Positions 18,373 to 28,086 of a stretch of DNA of 64,000 nt are shown one piece after another. The first letter of the stretch is position 1, and each line of letters opens with the position of its first letter. Source of the DNA: Flavobacterium sp. UGB4466 (GTDB lineage: Bacteria; Bacteroidota; Bacteroidia; Flavobacteriales; Flavobacteriaceae); the NCBI RefSeq assembly GCF_903469665.1, contig NZ_CAGKLC010000001.1, forward strand, positions 13,852-77,851, in the 5' to 3' direction. The notes under the pieces are model-generated. The model saw nothing but the letters and a program-made list of their open reading frames with translations, had not been told where the DNA came from and did no database searches. Position numbers and translations under genes: made by a program.

Positions 18373-19461
18373 TTAAATTTTTGATTTGGCCGTAGCTTCA
18401 AGATTTCTTTCAATAGTGTGTCCTGGTCTTGACCATTTTGGTTTTTCTCCTAGAGGAACGAACTGAGAATCAGCTGCTTCAACTGTTTTAGGTTGTGAAA
18501 CTTTTGTAAATGGCTTTTGTGGATTCAATCCTAACATTTCAAACATCTTCATGTCTTCATGAACATCAGGGTTTGGTGTCGTAAGCAGTTTATCACCTGC
18601 AAAAATAGAATTGGCCCCTGCAAAAAAGCACATTGCCTGTCCTTCACGGCTCATGTTAGTTCTTCCTGCTGACAAACGAACCTGTGTATCCGGCATTACA
18701 ATTCTTGTAGTGGCAACCATACGGATCATTTCCCAAATTTCAACTGGTTTTTCCTCTTCCATTGGAGTTCCTTCAACAGCTACCAAAGCATTAATTGGCA
18801 CAGATTCCGGTTGAGGGTTTAAAGTAGAAAGCGCTACAAGCATTCCGGCTCTGTCTTCGATACTTTCTCCCATTCCAATGATTCCTCCACTGCAAACGGT
18901 AACATTCGTTTTACGAACATTCTCGATAGTTTGCAAACGGTCTTCGAAACCACGGGTTGAAATAACATCTTTATAATATTCTTCAGAAGTATCTAAATTG
19001 TGGTTGTAAGCATATAGACCTGCTTCAGCCAAACGCTGCGCCTGATTTTCGGTAATCATACCTAAGGTACAGCAAACCTCCATGTCAAGTTTGTTAATGG
19101 TACGAACCATCTCTAAAACCTGGTCGAATTCTTCACCATCTTTTACATTTCTCCAGGCAGCTCCCATACATACACGTGATGATCCACTGGATTTTGCACG
19201 TAAAGCCTGTGCTTTAACCTGGCTAACACTCATTAGATCGTTTCCTTCAACACCCGTGTTATAACGTGCAGCTTGTGGGCAATACCCGCAGTCTTCCGGA
19301 CAGCCTCCGGTTTTGATTGAAAGTAAAGTAGATACCTGAACTACGTTAGGATCATGTTTTTGCCTGTGAATTGTTGCTGCTTCATACAGCAAGTCCATCA
19401 TAGGTTTATTATATATGGCAATTATTTCGTCTTTTGTCCAATTGTGTTTTGTAATGCTCAT
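18373..19461 (-). CDS. bioB: Biotin synthase
   Basis: 362 residues. BioB is a radical-SAM enzyme that inserts sulfur into dethiobiotin, the last step of biotin synthesis. The CxxxCxxC motif binding the [4Fe-4S] cluster is GGCPEDCGYCPQ, near residue 57. Downstream are the family motifs SSGSSRVCMGAAWR, YNHNLDTSEEYY, CSGGIIGMGE and RLSAGRTNM; the Arg in RLSAGR is a [2Fe-2S] ligand. Start: the ATG at 19461 gives MSITKHNW. An in-frame TTG at 19485 overlaps the promoter -7 box and can be excluded. The other bio genes are not nearby. A terminator follows at 18302. Confidence 0.96.
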   Translation of the reverse strand: MSITKHNWTKDEIIAIYNKPMMDLLYEAATIHRQKHDPNVVQVSTLLSIKTGGCPEDCGYCPQAARYNTGVEGNDLMSVSQVKAQALRAKSSGSSRVCMGAAWRNVKDGEEFDQVLEMVRTINKLDMEVCCTLGMITENQAQRLAEAGLYAYNHNLDTSEEYYKDVISTRGFEDRLQTIENVRKTNVTVCSGGIIGMGESIEDRAGMLVALSTLNPQPESVPINALVAVEGTPMEEEKPVEIWEMIRMVATTRIVMPDTQVRLSAGRTNMSREGQAMCFFAGANSIFAGDKLLTTPNPDVHEDMKMFEMLGLNPQKPFTKVSQPKTVEAADSQFVPLGEKPKWSRPGHTIERNLEATAKSKI

Positions 19462-19482
19462 TGATGCAGTTTTTTGATGCTC

Positions 19483-19513
19483 CAAAAGTAGTTAAATAGT
19501 TCCAATCAACCAA
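19483..19513 (-). promoter_or_regulatory. Predicted bioB promoter
   Basis: On the minus strand, TTG (19511-19513), a 20-bp spacer and TACTTTTG (19483-19490) match the Bacteroidota consensus. Initiation is expected near 19476, just upstream of the ATG at 19461. Confidence 0.65.
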
Positions 19514-19561
19514 TGCCCAATCCTGTAAATGAATATTTGACAGCTATTTTCAAAAAACAAA

Positions 19562-19605
19562 CACTCTAAAATCATATAATTTTAATTTTTTATGATTTTA
19601 GAGTG
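19562..19605 (-). terminator. Terminator-like inverted repeat after the 19633 gene
   Basis: A perfect 15-bp inverted repeat (CACTCTAAAATCATA / TATGATTTTAGAGTG) with a 14-nt AT loop. On the minus strand it is followed by TTTGTTTTTTG. It lies 28 bp after the stop of the membrane protein gene. Confidence 0.75.
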
Positions 19606-19632
19606 CTATTTAGTTTGATTTACTTTTAAAAA

Positions 19633-20070
19633 TTAATCGGCTGCATATTTGTTATTCCAGTACAGCATCATCATCAATGTAACGATTACTGATGAAGCGA
19701 TTCCTTCAAAAAGTAAGCAGATGCAATAAGTTGGTACCGAAGGATTTCCGCCAAACATAAAAGTTTCCGAAAGTGTTTTTACATAAGCATCTCCACCCCG
19801 GGCATAACTGTAAACGAGCAGTCCAAAAACACTTAATGCTACACCCACTACAGAGGTAGCCATTGCTGAGACTGCATTTGATACAAAATTAGTTTCACCT
19901 TCATGAAGATTCATTCGCATGGTTTTATTCACGCCGTAAAATATAAAAAAGACATTTAGGGTTCGCAGATAGAATAAATGAGCTAAACCTAATACGTTCA
20001 TCAATAAAAAGTAAATTCCAATTCCAAGGAAAATCAGAAAACCGTTGGTAATTTCTTTAGGTAATTTCAT
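19633..20070 (-). CDS. Small four-helix membrane protein, unknown function
   Basis: 145 residues from the ATG at 20070 (MKLPKEITNGF); the upstream in-frame TTG at 20100 is less likely. Four hydrophobic segments are visible: FLIFLGIGIYFLLMNVLG, LYLRTLNVFF-like 30-50, AMATSVVGVALSVFGLLV, and CICLLFEGIASSVIVTLMMML. It looks like an inner-membrane protein conserved in Flavobacteriia, with no recognised domain. A minus-strand TAAATTTG box lies at 20126-20133. It is flanked by bioB and ribF, but its own terminator suggests independent transcription. Confidence 0.7.
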   Translation of the reverse strand: MKLPKEITNGFLIFLGIGIYFLLMNVLGLAHLFYLRTLNVFFIFYGVNKTMRMNLHEGETNFVSNAVSAMATSVVGVALSVFGLLVYSYARGGDAYVKTLSETFMFGGNPSVPTYCICLLFEGIASSVIVTLMMMLYWNNKYAAD

Positions 20071-20323
20071 AATGGTTATTTTTAAAGAAGTTAATAGCAA
20101 ATATTTGATAAACAGAGTTCTATATCAAATTTACTAAAAAAATAACTACGATGATTTAAAAAGGGTAAAAAGTATGTCAGGCGACATTGCCCTAAAAAAG
20201 AAACGATGAATTTTTTATTGTAACACTTAGAAACATAGGTCTAAGTGTCTAAAAATGGGAAGCTAAGAAGGAAAGACTTTTTTTCTGGTTAAAATGATTT
20301 CAACTCAGAGGTTGAAAGCTATT

Positions 20324-21253
20324 CTAAATTTTGTTTAAAAATGCGAGAGCATTTTTTCTGTCCAGATGCAATTGTTCTTTTAACAAATCGACAGAGCCGA
20401 ATTTTTGTTCTTCCCTCAGGTATTGTAATAACGAAACCTGAATTTTTTTACCATAAATATCGGCATCAAAATCAAAAAGATTCACTTCGATGGTTTGTTT
20501 TTGCCCGTCAACAGTTGGATTAAAACCAATGTTCATCATCCCCGAAACCTCTTTTTGATCGATCAAAACTTTTACGACGTATACGCCTGCTTTAGGAATC
20601 AGTTTATACTCATCATTAATTTCGATGTTAGCTGTTGGAAAACCAATAGTTCTTCCCAGCTGTTTTCCCTGAACAACTTCACCGGATAAAAAGTAGTGAT
20701 AGCCCAGATAATCATTTGCCAAAGACATATTTCCTTCGCTGAGTGCTATTCTGATTTTGGTTGAACTTACAGAAACGTCCTGAATTTCCTGAGCGGAGAT
20801 TTGCTCAACTTCAAAACCGTATTCATGACCGAAAGCGATTAAATCATCAATATTGGCCGTTCTGTTTCTGCCAAAGCGGTGATCATGACCAATAATTATT
20901 TTCTGGATATGAAACTGATCTACCAAAATTGAATGTACAAACTCTTCAGCGGTTAGTCTGGAGAAACTTTCGTTAAAAGGATGAATGATCAGATTTTCAA
21001 TTCCGGTTGCTTCCAGAAGCTTTGACTTTTCAGTGATGGTATTTAAAAGTTTTATTTCTGATTTTTCCTGCAGTACCATTCTTGGATGAGGAAAAAAGGT
21101 AAGCACTAAACTTTCATACTTTCCGTTTTCAGTGTTTTGGGTAATGCGTTCCAGAATTTTTTTATGGCCAATATGTACACCGTCAAAAGTTCCAAGAGTT
21201 AAAATTGTTTTCTTGGTTGACTGAAAATCGTTTATAGAATGAAAGAGCTTCAA
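20324..21253 (-). CDS. ribF: Bifunctional riboflavin kinase / FAD synthetase
   Basis: 309 residues from a TTG at 21253 (MKLFHSINDFQ), which matches the usual RibF N-terminus. The longer frame to 21277 overlaps a TAAATTTG box (21275-21282) and is unlikely. The N-terminal FAD synthetase (nucleotidyltransferase) half has TLGTFDGVHIGHKKIL (HxGH-type motif) and IIGHDHRFGRNR, then SSTKIRIAL. The C-terminal flavokinase half has GRTIGFPTANIEI, AGVYVVKV, MNIGFNPTVDG and IEVNLFDFD. It converts riboflavin to FMN and FAD in the cytoplasm. Length and motif order are normal. Confidence 0.96.
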   Translation of the reverse strand: MKLFHSINDFQSTKKTILTLGTFDGVHIGHKKILERITQNTENGKYESLVLTFFPHPRMVLQEKSEIKLLNTITEKSKLLEATGIENLIIHPFNESFSRLTAEEFVHSILVDQFHIQKIIIGHDHRFGRNRTANIDDLIAFGHEYGFEVEQISAQEIQDVSVSSTKIRIALSEGNMSLANDYLGYHYFLSGEVVQGKQLGRTIGFPTANIEINDEYKLIPKAGVYVVKVLIDQKEVSGMMNIGFNPTVDGQKQTIEVNLFDFDADIYGKKIQVSLLQYLREEQKFGSVDLLKEQLHLDRKNALAFLNKI

Positions 21254-21451
21254 AACAAATAATTTAAGATGGTGCAAATTTATACTATTCTATTTTAAAT
21301 TTAATGCTAAGCGTAATTGATTTTTTACGCTCCAACTGTTAGTTTTTGTGAAAATAGGTCAGTCTATAATTTAAAACTGTATAATTGTCTCTAATAAGTG
21401 TAAGATTTTGATTTAATTCGCGTAATTTTGATATACTTTTATATTTAGAAT

Positions 21452-24148
21452 ATGAAAAAAAACCTACTTTTTTTATTTTTTACTTTTTGCTGTGCTGGTG
21501 TATATGCCCAAAATGATGGTTTGTGGCAAAAAGTTGATGCTGTTTCACTAAGCAAAAGAGGAGTTATGCCTCAATCAGGGCGATTGTACTATAAGCTGAA
21601 TTCAGATTTTCTGAAGGCTAAACTTAGTGTTACTACTGCTAGAACAGCAAGAAATACTTCGACAGAAATTACATTCCCTAATGCCGGAGGTGTACTGGAA
21701 CGTTTTTCAGTTTGGGAATCTTCTAATTTTGAGCCTGAGTTACAGGCAAAATATCCGGAAATCAGAGCTTATGAAGGACGCGGTTTAGACGACAAGACGG
21801 CGAAGATTTATTTTAGTGTAGCGCCAATTGGGGTTCAGACGATGGTACTTCGTACAGATAAGCCATCAGAATATATCGAGCAAAATCAGGAAGACAAATC
21901 GTCCTATGTTTTGTTTACCAAAAATGATGTAGCTTCAAAATCTCGCTTGACTTGTAAAACAACAGATGTATTAGCCCATACAAGTACTTCACCCAATACT
22001 GCAAAATCGGCAGCAAACAATAAAGTTTTCAAAACCTTTAGACTGGCACTGTCTTGTACAGGTGAATACACCGCTTATTTTGGAGGTACAAAAGCAGGTG
22101 CATTGGCAGGAATGAATGCTACTTTGGCACGAGTAAATGCTGTTTTTAATAAAGACCTCGCTGTAAGAGTGGTGTTAATTGCCAATAATGATGCTGTAAT
22201 TTATACCAATGGGCTAACAGATCCTTATTCTAATCCAGATAGAGGAACCTCTAAAGATCCTTCAGATGGTAATGATTATTGGAGCAAAGAAGTTCAAAGC
22301 ACTTTAACGAGTGTAATTGGAGAAGCTAATTATGATATCGGACATTTGTTTGGAGCGTCAGGAGGAGGAGGAAATGCAGGTTGCATTGGCTGTGTTTGCG
22401 ATAGTCCGACACCGTCTGATGCAATGGGGAAGGGAAGTGCTTATACATCACCGTCTGACCAGAAACCGGAAGGTGATAGCTTTGATATTGATTTTGTTGC
22501 TCATGAAATGGGACATCAGTTTGGAGGATATCATACTTTTTCTTTTGATGGATCAGAAAGAACAGGCTTAAATGTTGAACCGGGAAGCGGATCAACTATA
22601 ATGGGTTATGCAGGAGTGTCTAAGGGCTATGATGTTCAGAATCATTCAGACGATTATTTTGCTTACGCCAGCATTCTGCAAATCCAGAATACGTTGTCTG
22701 GAAAGAATTGTCCCGTTAGTACAGCCATAGCAAATAATCCTCCGGTAGTTGATGCCGGTGCAGATTATACAATTCCGATTAGTACACCGTTTATTTTAAC
22801 CGGTACTGGTTCAGCTGTTACTGGTGTGACCTATACCTGGGAGCAATTGGATAGTGCGTCGGGATCATCAACTGCAAACAGCAATAGTACAGCCTATCCT
22901 GAAAAACCAAATGGACCTCTATTTAGGTCTGTACGTCCGGGGAATTCACTTGTTCGTTATATGCCCGACTTGAACACTGTACTTTTGAACAAGTTGACCA
23001 CAACTTGGGAATCGGTTTCTTCTGTTGCAAGAACATTGCATTTTACCCTGACTGCAAGAGACAATGGTGCATCGGGAGTTGCACAGACGAATACTGATAC
23101 AATGATTGCAACGGTCGTAACTAGTGCCGGACCATTTACGGTTACTTCGCAAAATACAGATGACGTTAGTTGGCCAATAGGATCGAACCAGACTATAACA
23201 TGGGCAGTGAACAATACCAGTACACTACAGGGATCTTCGTCAGTAAATATCAAGCTATCAACAGATGGAGGTCTGACATTTCCAATAATTTTAGCCTCAA
23301 ACACACCGAATGACGGTTCGCAAACCGTTCAGATTCCGACCAGTGTAACTGCTTCAACAAATTGCAGACTTAAGATTGAACCAACAGCAAATATTTATTA
23401 TGCTTTAAATAGTAAGTCGTTTGCAGTGGGGTATACTTCAACGACAACTTGTGATTCTTATAGTTTCGGGAATGCTTTTGCTATTCCTTCCGGAAATTCC
23501 TTTACTTCTAAAACGGTAAATGTGCCGGCATCAACCGGGACAATTTCCGATGTAAATGTTTTGGTTAATGTAACACACGATAAGCTTTCAGATTTCGAAT
23601 TGCAAATAGTAAATCCGCAGGGTACGGTGGTTAATTTATATAATCGTAACAGCTGTGGCGGAATAAATTCTACTTTGGCTCTTCAGTTTGACGATGCCGG
23701 AGTTGCTTTAGATTGTTCCAAAACTACAAGTCAGATTGTTGTTCCAATTGATTTATTGAGTGTGTTTAACGGTCAGGATCCTAAAGGAACCTGGAGTTTT
23801 AGAGTTCGAGATGCAGTTTCGGGTAATTTTGGAACTATAAATTCAGCTTCATTGAATATTTGCAATAAAGCATTTTTTTTAGGAGAGATTGATATTGAAA
23901 ATGTAGCGTTTACTTTATACCCGAATCCGAACAGAGGAAATTTTACCATTCAGTTTACTAGTGATTCAATCAACAGAGTTCAGGTTTATGTACACGATAT
24001 TCTTGGCAGACAAGTATATTTTAACTCTTTTGATAAAACGCCTTATTTTAATCAAAATATTCAATTAGCAGGAGCTACAGCAGGGATGTACCTGGTGACT
24101 GTAATAGAGGGGGAGCGCAGAACGGTTAAGAAAATAGTCCTATACTAG
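21452..24148 (+). CDS. Secreted reprolysin-like zinc metalloprotease with P-domain and T9SS type A signal
   Basis: 898 residues with a signal peptide (MKKNLLFLFFTFCCAGVYAQ). The region from about 25 to 190 is probably a propeptide. The catalytic domain carries the extended zinc motif HEMGHQFGGYH at about 351-361 and a Met-turn (TIMGYAG) near 385, which places it among M12-like metzincins common in Bacteroidota. A PKD/FN3-like middle (about 430-660) follows, then a P-domain (about 665-806: VNVTHDKLSDFELQIVNPQGT, GTWSFRVRD). Residues about 815-898 form a classic type A T9SS sorting domain (LYPNPNRGNF, GMYLVTV, KKIVLY). The Glu of HEMGH and all three zinc His are present, so it should be active. 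Probably an extracellular protease for nutrition. Confidence 0.92.
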   Translation: MKKNLLFLFFTFCCAGVYAQNDGLWQKVDAVSLSKRGVMPQSGRLYYKLNSDFLKAKLSVTTARTARNTSTEITFPNAGGVLERFSVWESSNFEPELQAKYPEIRAYEGRGLDDKTAKIYFSVAPIGVQTMVLRTDKPSEYIEQNQEDKSSYVLFTKNDVASKSRLTCKTTDVLAHTSTSPNTAKSAANNKVFKTFRLALSCTGEYTAYFGGTKAGALAGMNATLARVNAVFNKDLAVRVVLIANNDAVIYTNGLTDPYSNPDRGTSKDPSDGNDYWSKEVQSTLTSVIGEANYDIGHLFGASGGGGNAGCIGCVCDSPTPSDAMGKGSAYTSPSDQKPEGDSFDIDFVAHEMGHQFGGYHTFSFDGSERTGLNVEPGSGSTIMGYAGVSKGYDVQNHSDDYFAYASILQIQNTLSGKNCPVSTAIANNPPVVDAGADYTIPISTPFILTGTGSAVTGVTYTWEQLDSASGSSTANSNSTAYPEKPNGPLFRSVRPGNSLVRYMPDLNTVLLNKLTTTWESVSSVARTLHFTLTARDNGASGVAQTNTDTMIATVVTSAGPFTVTSQNTDDVSWPIGSNQTITWAVNNTSTLQGSSSVNIKLSTDGGLTFPIILASNTPNDGSQTVQIPTSVTASTNCRLKIEPTANIYYALNSKSFAVGYTSTTTCDSYSFGNAFAIPSGNSFTSKTVNVPASTGTISDVNVLVNVTHDKLSDFELQIVNPQGTVVNLYNRNSCGGINSTLALQFDDAGVALDCSKTTSQIVVPIDLLSVFNGQDPKGTWSFRVRDAVSGNFGTINSASLNICNKAFFLGEIDIENVAFTLYPNPNRGNFTIQFTSDSINRVQVYVHDILGRQVYFNSFDKTPYFNQNIQLAGATAGMYLVTVIEGERRTVKKIVLY

Positions 24149-24166
24149 AGAAAAGATAAATTTTTG

Positions 24167-24217
24167 AAAAAAATCCAAATTTCAATAACTGCTGTTGTTG
24201 GAGTTTGGATTTTTTTT
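24167..24217 (+). terminator. Terminator between convergent genes
   Basis: AAAAAATCCAAA ... TTTGGATTTTTTTT with a loop of about 25 nt. T-runs on both sides suggest it serves the metalloprotease gene and comF alike. Confidence 0.75.
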
Positions 24218-24232
24218 GATTGGAATTTTATC

Positions 24233-24949
24233 TTATGAATTTGCCATTGCCATACAGACAATGCTGATTTTGGCACCGGGAATTTTTTGTAAAGCTCTGG
24301 AACAGGCCTCAAGGGTAGCGCCCGTTGTCAATACATCGTCAACGATTAAAAAATGTTTGTTGTGATTTTCATTCGAAAATTTGACGTCGAAGATGTTTTC
24401 GATGCTTTCAGATCTTCCTAAAAGATTTTTTTTAGATTGGGTTTTTGAATATTTTTTTCGATACAATAAGCCTGGGTCAAAAGGAATTGCCAGACTTTTA
24501 GATAAAGTGGTGCCAAAAGTAGTCACCTGATTATAACCTCGTTTTTTTAGTTTTTTGGGATGCAGTGGTACAGGAATGATTACATCAAAAGGAATTTTTA
24601 AACGTAATTCTTTTAAATCTTCGGCATACCAATTACCTAGAAAAGTCCCGATTTCTTCATGACCTTTGTATTTGAGATTATGGATCAGTTCCTGAACAAT
24701 TCCTTTTTTGTTGAAATACAAAAATGCCGATGCATGCTGCATGTCGATTCTTCCATAAAATTTCTTCACAGCCTCATTTTTTGGATTCAAATGGTATTGA
24801 GTAAGAGGTAATTCGTGGCGACAACGGGTGCACAAAATAGTTTCACCACTAAGTAAAAGGGTGTGACATCCTACACAAACTTTAGGAAAAAAGAGGTTGA
24901 TGAGATAATTAAACACAAATAGAAAGAATTTAGCTATAAAAATAACCAA
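24233..24949 (-). CDS. comF: ComF family protein (phosphoribosyltransferase-like)
   Basis: 238 residues. The N-terminal part has a four-Cys zinc-finger-like motif (CVGC...CTRC). The C-terminal half has a type I phosphoribosyltransferase fold with PVPLHPKKLKKRGYNQ and the PRPP loop LIVDDVLTTGATL. ComF/GntX proteins are linked to DNA uptake in competent bacteria; the exact reaction is not settled. The start is TTG at 24949, with no better codon before the Cys motif. It is divergent from glyS, about 65 bp apart. Confidence 0.88.
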   Translation of the reverse strand: MVIFIAKFFLFVFNYLINLFFPKVCVGCHTLLLSGETILCTRCRHELPLTQYHLNPKNEAVKKFYGRIDMQHASAFLYFNKKGIVQELIHNLKYKGHEEIGTFLGNWYAEDLKELRLKIPFDVIIPVPLHPKKLKKRGYNQVTTFGTTLSKSLAIPFDPGLLYRKKYSKTQSKKNLLGRSESIENIFDVKFSNENHNKHFLIVDDVLTTGATLEACSRALQKIPGAKISIVCMAMANS

Positions 24950-25014
24950 ATCATTGCTTCAAACTTTATTATTTTTCTTTTTTTTAAAAGTACTTTTTAT
25001 ATTTTTGCATCACT

Positions 25015-26556
25015 ATGGCAAAACAAGAAGATTTATTTAAGAATGTGGTTTCGCACGCAAAAGAGTACGGATTTATTTTTCCGTCAAGCGAAGTATACGA
25101 TGGATTAAGTGCAGTGTATGATTATGCACAAAATGGCGTCGAGTTAAAAAAGAATATTCGTGAATATTGGTGGAAATCAATGGTTCAGATGAATGAAAAT
25201 ATTGTCGGTTTGGATGCTGCAATATTAATGCACCCAACAACCTGGAAAGCTTCAGGCCACGTTGATGCATTTAATGACCCATTAATTGACAATAAAGATT
25301 CAAAGAAAAGATACAGAGCCGATGTTTTGGTAGAAGATTATGCTGAAAAACTTAATCTGAAAGCTAAAAAAGAAATTGAAAAAGCGAGTGCTCGTTTTGG
25401 AGATGCTTTTAATGAGCAGGAATTTGTTACTACAAATGCCCGTGTAATTGAATATCTGGCTAAAGAAAAAGAAATTAGAGAGCGTTTAGGACGTTCTTTA
25501 GGAAATGGAGATTTAGAAGACGTAAAAGCACTAATCGAAGAATTAGAAATTGCTGATCCTGAAACAGGTTCCAGAAACTGGACGGATGTGAAACAGTTCA
25601 ATTTAATGTTCGGTACGAAGTTAGGAGCTTCTGCAGAGTCTGCAATGGATTTGTATTTGCGTCCCGAAACGGCTCAGGGTATTTTTGTGAATTTCCTTAA
25701 TGTACAAAAATCGGGTCGTATGAAAGTTCCTTTTGGAATTGCTCAAACGGGTAAAGCGTTCAGAAATGAAATTGTTGCAAGACAATTTATTTTCCGTATG
25801 CGTGAATTTGAACAAATGGAAATGCAGTTTTTTGTACGTCCGGGTGAAGAAATGAAATGGTACGAACACTGGAAGACTACTCGTTTAAATTGGCACCTGT
25901 CTTTAGGTTTAGGAGAGCAAAACTATCGTTTTCACGATCATGAAAAGTTAGCACACTATGCAAATGCTGCTGCAGATATCGAGTTCAACTTCCCATTCGG
26001 ATTTAAAGAATTAGAAGGGATTCACTCTCGTACAGATTTTGATTTAAAAGCACACGAAGAATATTCCGGTAGAAAATTGCAATATTTTGACCCTGAGTTG
26101 AATGAAAACTACGTGCCATATGTAGTGGAAACTTCTGTAGGTTTAGATCGTATGTTCCTGGCTGTTTTTGCCACTTCTTTGCAAGAAGAAGTTTTAGAAG
26201 ACGGATCAACAAGAACCGTATTGAAATTGCCGGCCGTTTTAGCTCCAACAAAAGCAGCTGTATTACCATTAATTAAAAGAGATGGTTTACCTGAGATTTC
26301 TAAAAAAATCATCGAAGATTTAAAATGGGATTTCAACGTAGCATATGATGAAAAAGATGCAGTAGGTCGTCGATACAGAAGACAGGATGCACTTGGAACA
26401 CCATTTTGTATTACTGTAGATCATCAAACGATTGAAGACGAAACTGTAACGATTCGTCACAGAGATACAATGAAACAAGATCGCGTTAAGATCTCTGAAT
26501 TAAAAGACATCATCGAGAACGAGGTTTCAATGAAAAACTGGTTGATGAAAATGTAA
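25015..26556 (+). CDS. glyS: Glycine--tRNA ligase (single-chain, eukaryote-like type)
   Basis: 513 residues. This alpha2-type class II glycyl-tRNA synthetase charges tRNA-Gly. Family signatures are EYGFIFPSSEVYDGLSAVYDYAQNG at the N-terminus, motif 2 around FRNEIVARQFIFRMREFEQME, YVVETSVGLDRMFLAVF (motif 3), and a C-terminal anticodon-binding domain (APTKAAVLPLIKRDGL, YDEKDAVGRRYRRQDALGTPFCITVD). The length is normal for the Bacteroidota form. A TATTTTTG box at 25000-25007 lies just upstream of the ATG, implying a very short leader. A strong terminator follows. Confidence 0.97.
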   Translation: MAKQEDLFKNVVSHAKEYGFIFPSSEVYDGLSAVYDYAQNGVELKKNIREYWWKSMVQMNENIVGLDAAILMHPTTWKASGHVDAFNDPLIDNKDSKKRYRADVLVEDYAEKLNLKAKKEIEKASARFGDAFNEQEFVTTNARVIEYLAKEKEIRERLGRSLGNGDLEDVKALIEELEIADPETGSRNWTDVKQFNLMFGTKLGASAESAMDLYLRPETAQGIFVNFLNVQKSGRMKVPFGIAQTGKAFRNEIVARQFIFRMREFEQMEMQFFVRPGEEMKWYEHWKTTRLNWHLSLGLGEQNYRFHDHEKLAHYANAAADIEFNFPFGFKELEGIHSRTDFDLKAHEEYSGRKLQYFDPELNENYVPYVVETSVGLDRMFLAVFATSLQEEVLEDGSTRTVLKLPAVLAPTKAAVLPLIKRDGLPEISKKIIEDLKWDFNVAYDEKDAVGRRYRRQDALGTPFCITVDHQTIEDETVTIRHRDTMKQDRVKISELKDIIENEVSMKNWLMKM

Positions 26557-26576
26557 TATTTACGACATTTAGATAT

Positions 26577-26613
26577 AAAAGCCCAAATTCCTTTAAGGAA
26601 TTTGGGCTTTTTT
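26577..26613 (+). terminator. glyS terminator
   Basis: A near-perfect hairpin, AAAAGCCCAAATTCC / GGAATTTGGGCTTTT, followed by T6, 20 bp after the stop. Confidence 0.93.
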
Positions 26614-26817
26614 AATACCGAATAGTGTATTTTGGCGATTATTTTTGCATTTCATCCTTTTGTGTTAACATTTGTTTGTAATATATTAACAATGAAATAG
26701 CAGAATAATTGAAATTTGTATTTTTAATTGCGAATAAATAGCGAAACAGGAGCCTTTTAAAAGGATCGATGAAATAAAAGTTTGTCGGGGGTTTAGGAAA
26801 AATCAACTAAAGTAAGA

Positions 26818-27627
26818 TTGAAAAAGTATTCGTATATTATTATTGACGATGATGTGGAAAGTATTTTGAAAACCAGAACGATTGCAGAAGGTTTTTCAGA
26901 ACTTACTTTTGTGGGATCGGCTGCGAATTATCAATCGGGATTGAATTTGGTTTTAGAGCATCGACCACACCTCATTTTGTTAGAAATAGATCCGAAAGAC
27001 AGATCAAGCAATTTGTCACTTGCTTTTGTAAATGAACTTCATCGGTTCTTGTCGCTTATTCCTAAGATCATAATCACAACAACAAAAAAAGAGCTTGCTT
27101 TTGAGGCTATTCAGCATGGTGTTTTTGATTATATTTTAAAACCTGTTCTACGGATCGACTTGATGAAGACTATTCTGAAACTCGAAAAAGCATTTCCTGC
27201 AGATGATTCTGATACCGTTGAGGAAGACAGTACGCCATTGAGTGAATTGTTTGCTGAACCGGCAAAAAGTACTGAGCAGCCCCTTGTGTTATGTGTGAAA
27301 TCCTATGGAGATTATCGCTACATCAATTCCAATGATATTAGTTACTTTCAGGCAGATAATAATTCGACCGATATTTATTTGAATTCAGGCGAAATGATAA
27401 CCGCTTTTAAAACCTTAAAGCATTTTGAAGGCGTATTGTCGCATCCTTTCATTAGGATTCATAACAGTTACATCATCAATCAAAATTATATTGCAAGAAT
27501 CCATAGCGGGAACTCGACTTGTTATATCAGGAATTCCTCCAAAAAGATTCCTTTTTCGAAAACCTATAAATCAAATGTTGACTTAATTATTGCTGATTTC
27601 GCTATAGGGAATTATTTAGAAGTGTAA
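26818..27627 (+). CDS. LytTR-family response regulator with atypical receiver
   Basis: 269 residues from a TTG at 26818 (MKKYSYIIIDDDVES); no nearby ATG fits the frame. The receiver domain (about 1-125) has the acidic cluster DDD (10-12), a Thr after the fourth strand (IIITTTKKE) and the Lys in DYILKPV. The phospho-acceptor position is Glu56 (HLILLEIDPKD) instead of Asp, so it may be permanently on or phosphate-independent. The LytTR DNA-binding domain (about 158-269) has SYGDYRYINSNDISYFQADNNSTDIYL and FIRIHNSYIINQNYI. No partner LytS-type kinase is adjacent. The histidine kinase pair downstream (28165, 30213) forms a separate unit. Target genes are unknown. Confidence 0.87.
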   Translation: MKKYSYIIIDDDVESILKTRTIAEGFSELTFVGSAANYQSGLNLVLEHRPHLILLEIDPKDRSSNLSLAFVNELHRFLSLIPKIIITTTKKELAFEAIQHGVFDYILKPVLRIDLMKTILKLEKAFPADDSDTVEEDSTPLSELFAEPAKSTEQPLVLCVKSYGDYRYINSNDISYFQADNNSTDIYLNSGEMITAFKTLKHFEGVLSHPFIRIHNSYIINQNYIARIHSGNSTCYIRNSSKKIPFSKTYKSNVDLIIADFAIGNYLEV

Positions 27628-27805
27628 AAAATAAGCAACTACATTGATTTGCCCCTCATTGACTATCAATTGGGTACGATCTACCATAAACCTTTTTTTT
27701 CCTGTTATTTTTTTTAAATGTGTATTTAGTTTTACACCATGATTCGCGCATAGCGATGATTTTTAAAACTAAAAAAAAACAACAAACATTTAATACCCTC
27801 AAATT

Positions 27806-28066
27806 ATGAAAAAAGCAGCTTTAGTATTAGGAATATTTTCTTTAGTAATGGTTTCAACTTCTTTTTCTTCTCCTGAAGTTCCGAATAATTTATCTGCTTC
27901 GGCAGTATTTTTTGATGGATCTATTTTTGGTGGTGGAGCTACTAATCAGGGACGACAAAAAGCAGATGTTGCTTCATTAGCAAGTAATTTAAAATCAAAT
28001 AGTAAGCAATTAAGTAGTTTTGCTTCAGATAGTCAATCAACAAGAATGACTGTAAAAGTAGACTAA
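27806..28066 (+). CDS. Small secreted protein, unknown function
   Basis: 86 residues: a clear signal peptide (MKKAALVLGIFSLVMVSTSF, probable cleavage near SFSS) and a mature part of about 63 residues with a Gly-rich FFDGSIFGGGATNQG stretch and a Ser-rich tail. No Cys and no known domain. The gene is real by its ATG after a purine-rich leader, its signal peptide and an efficient terminator 20 bp downstream. It sits between the LytTR regulator and a histidine kinase, so a link to signalling is possible but unproven. Confidence 0.7.
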   Translation: MKKAALVLGIFSLVMVSTSFSSPEVPNNLSASAVFFDGSIFGGGATNQGRQKADVASLASNLKSNSKQLSSFASDSQSTRMTVKVD

Positions 28067-28086
28067 GAGAAAAATACAAACGATAA

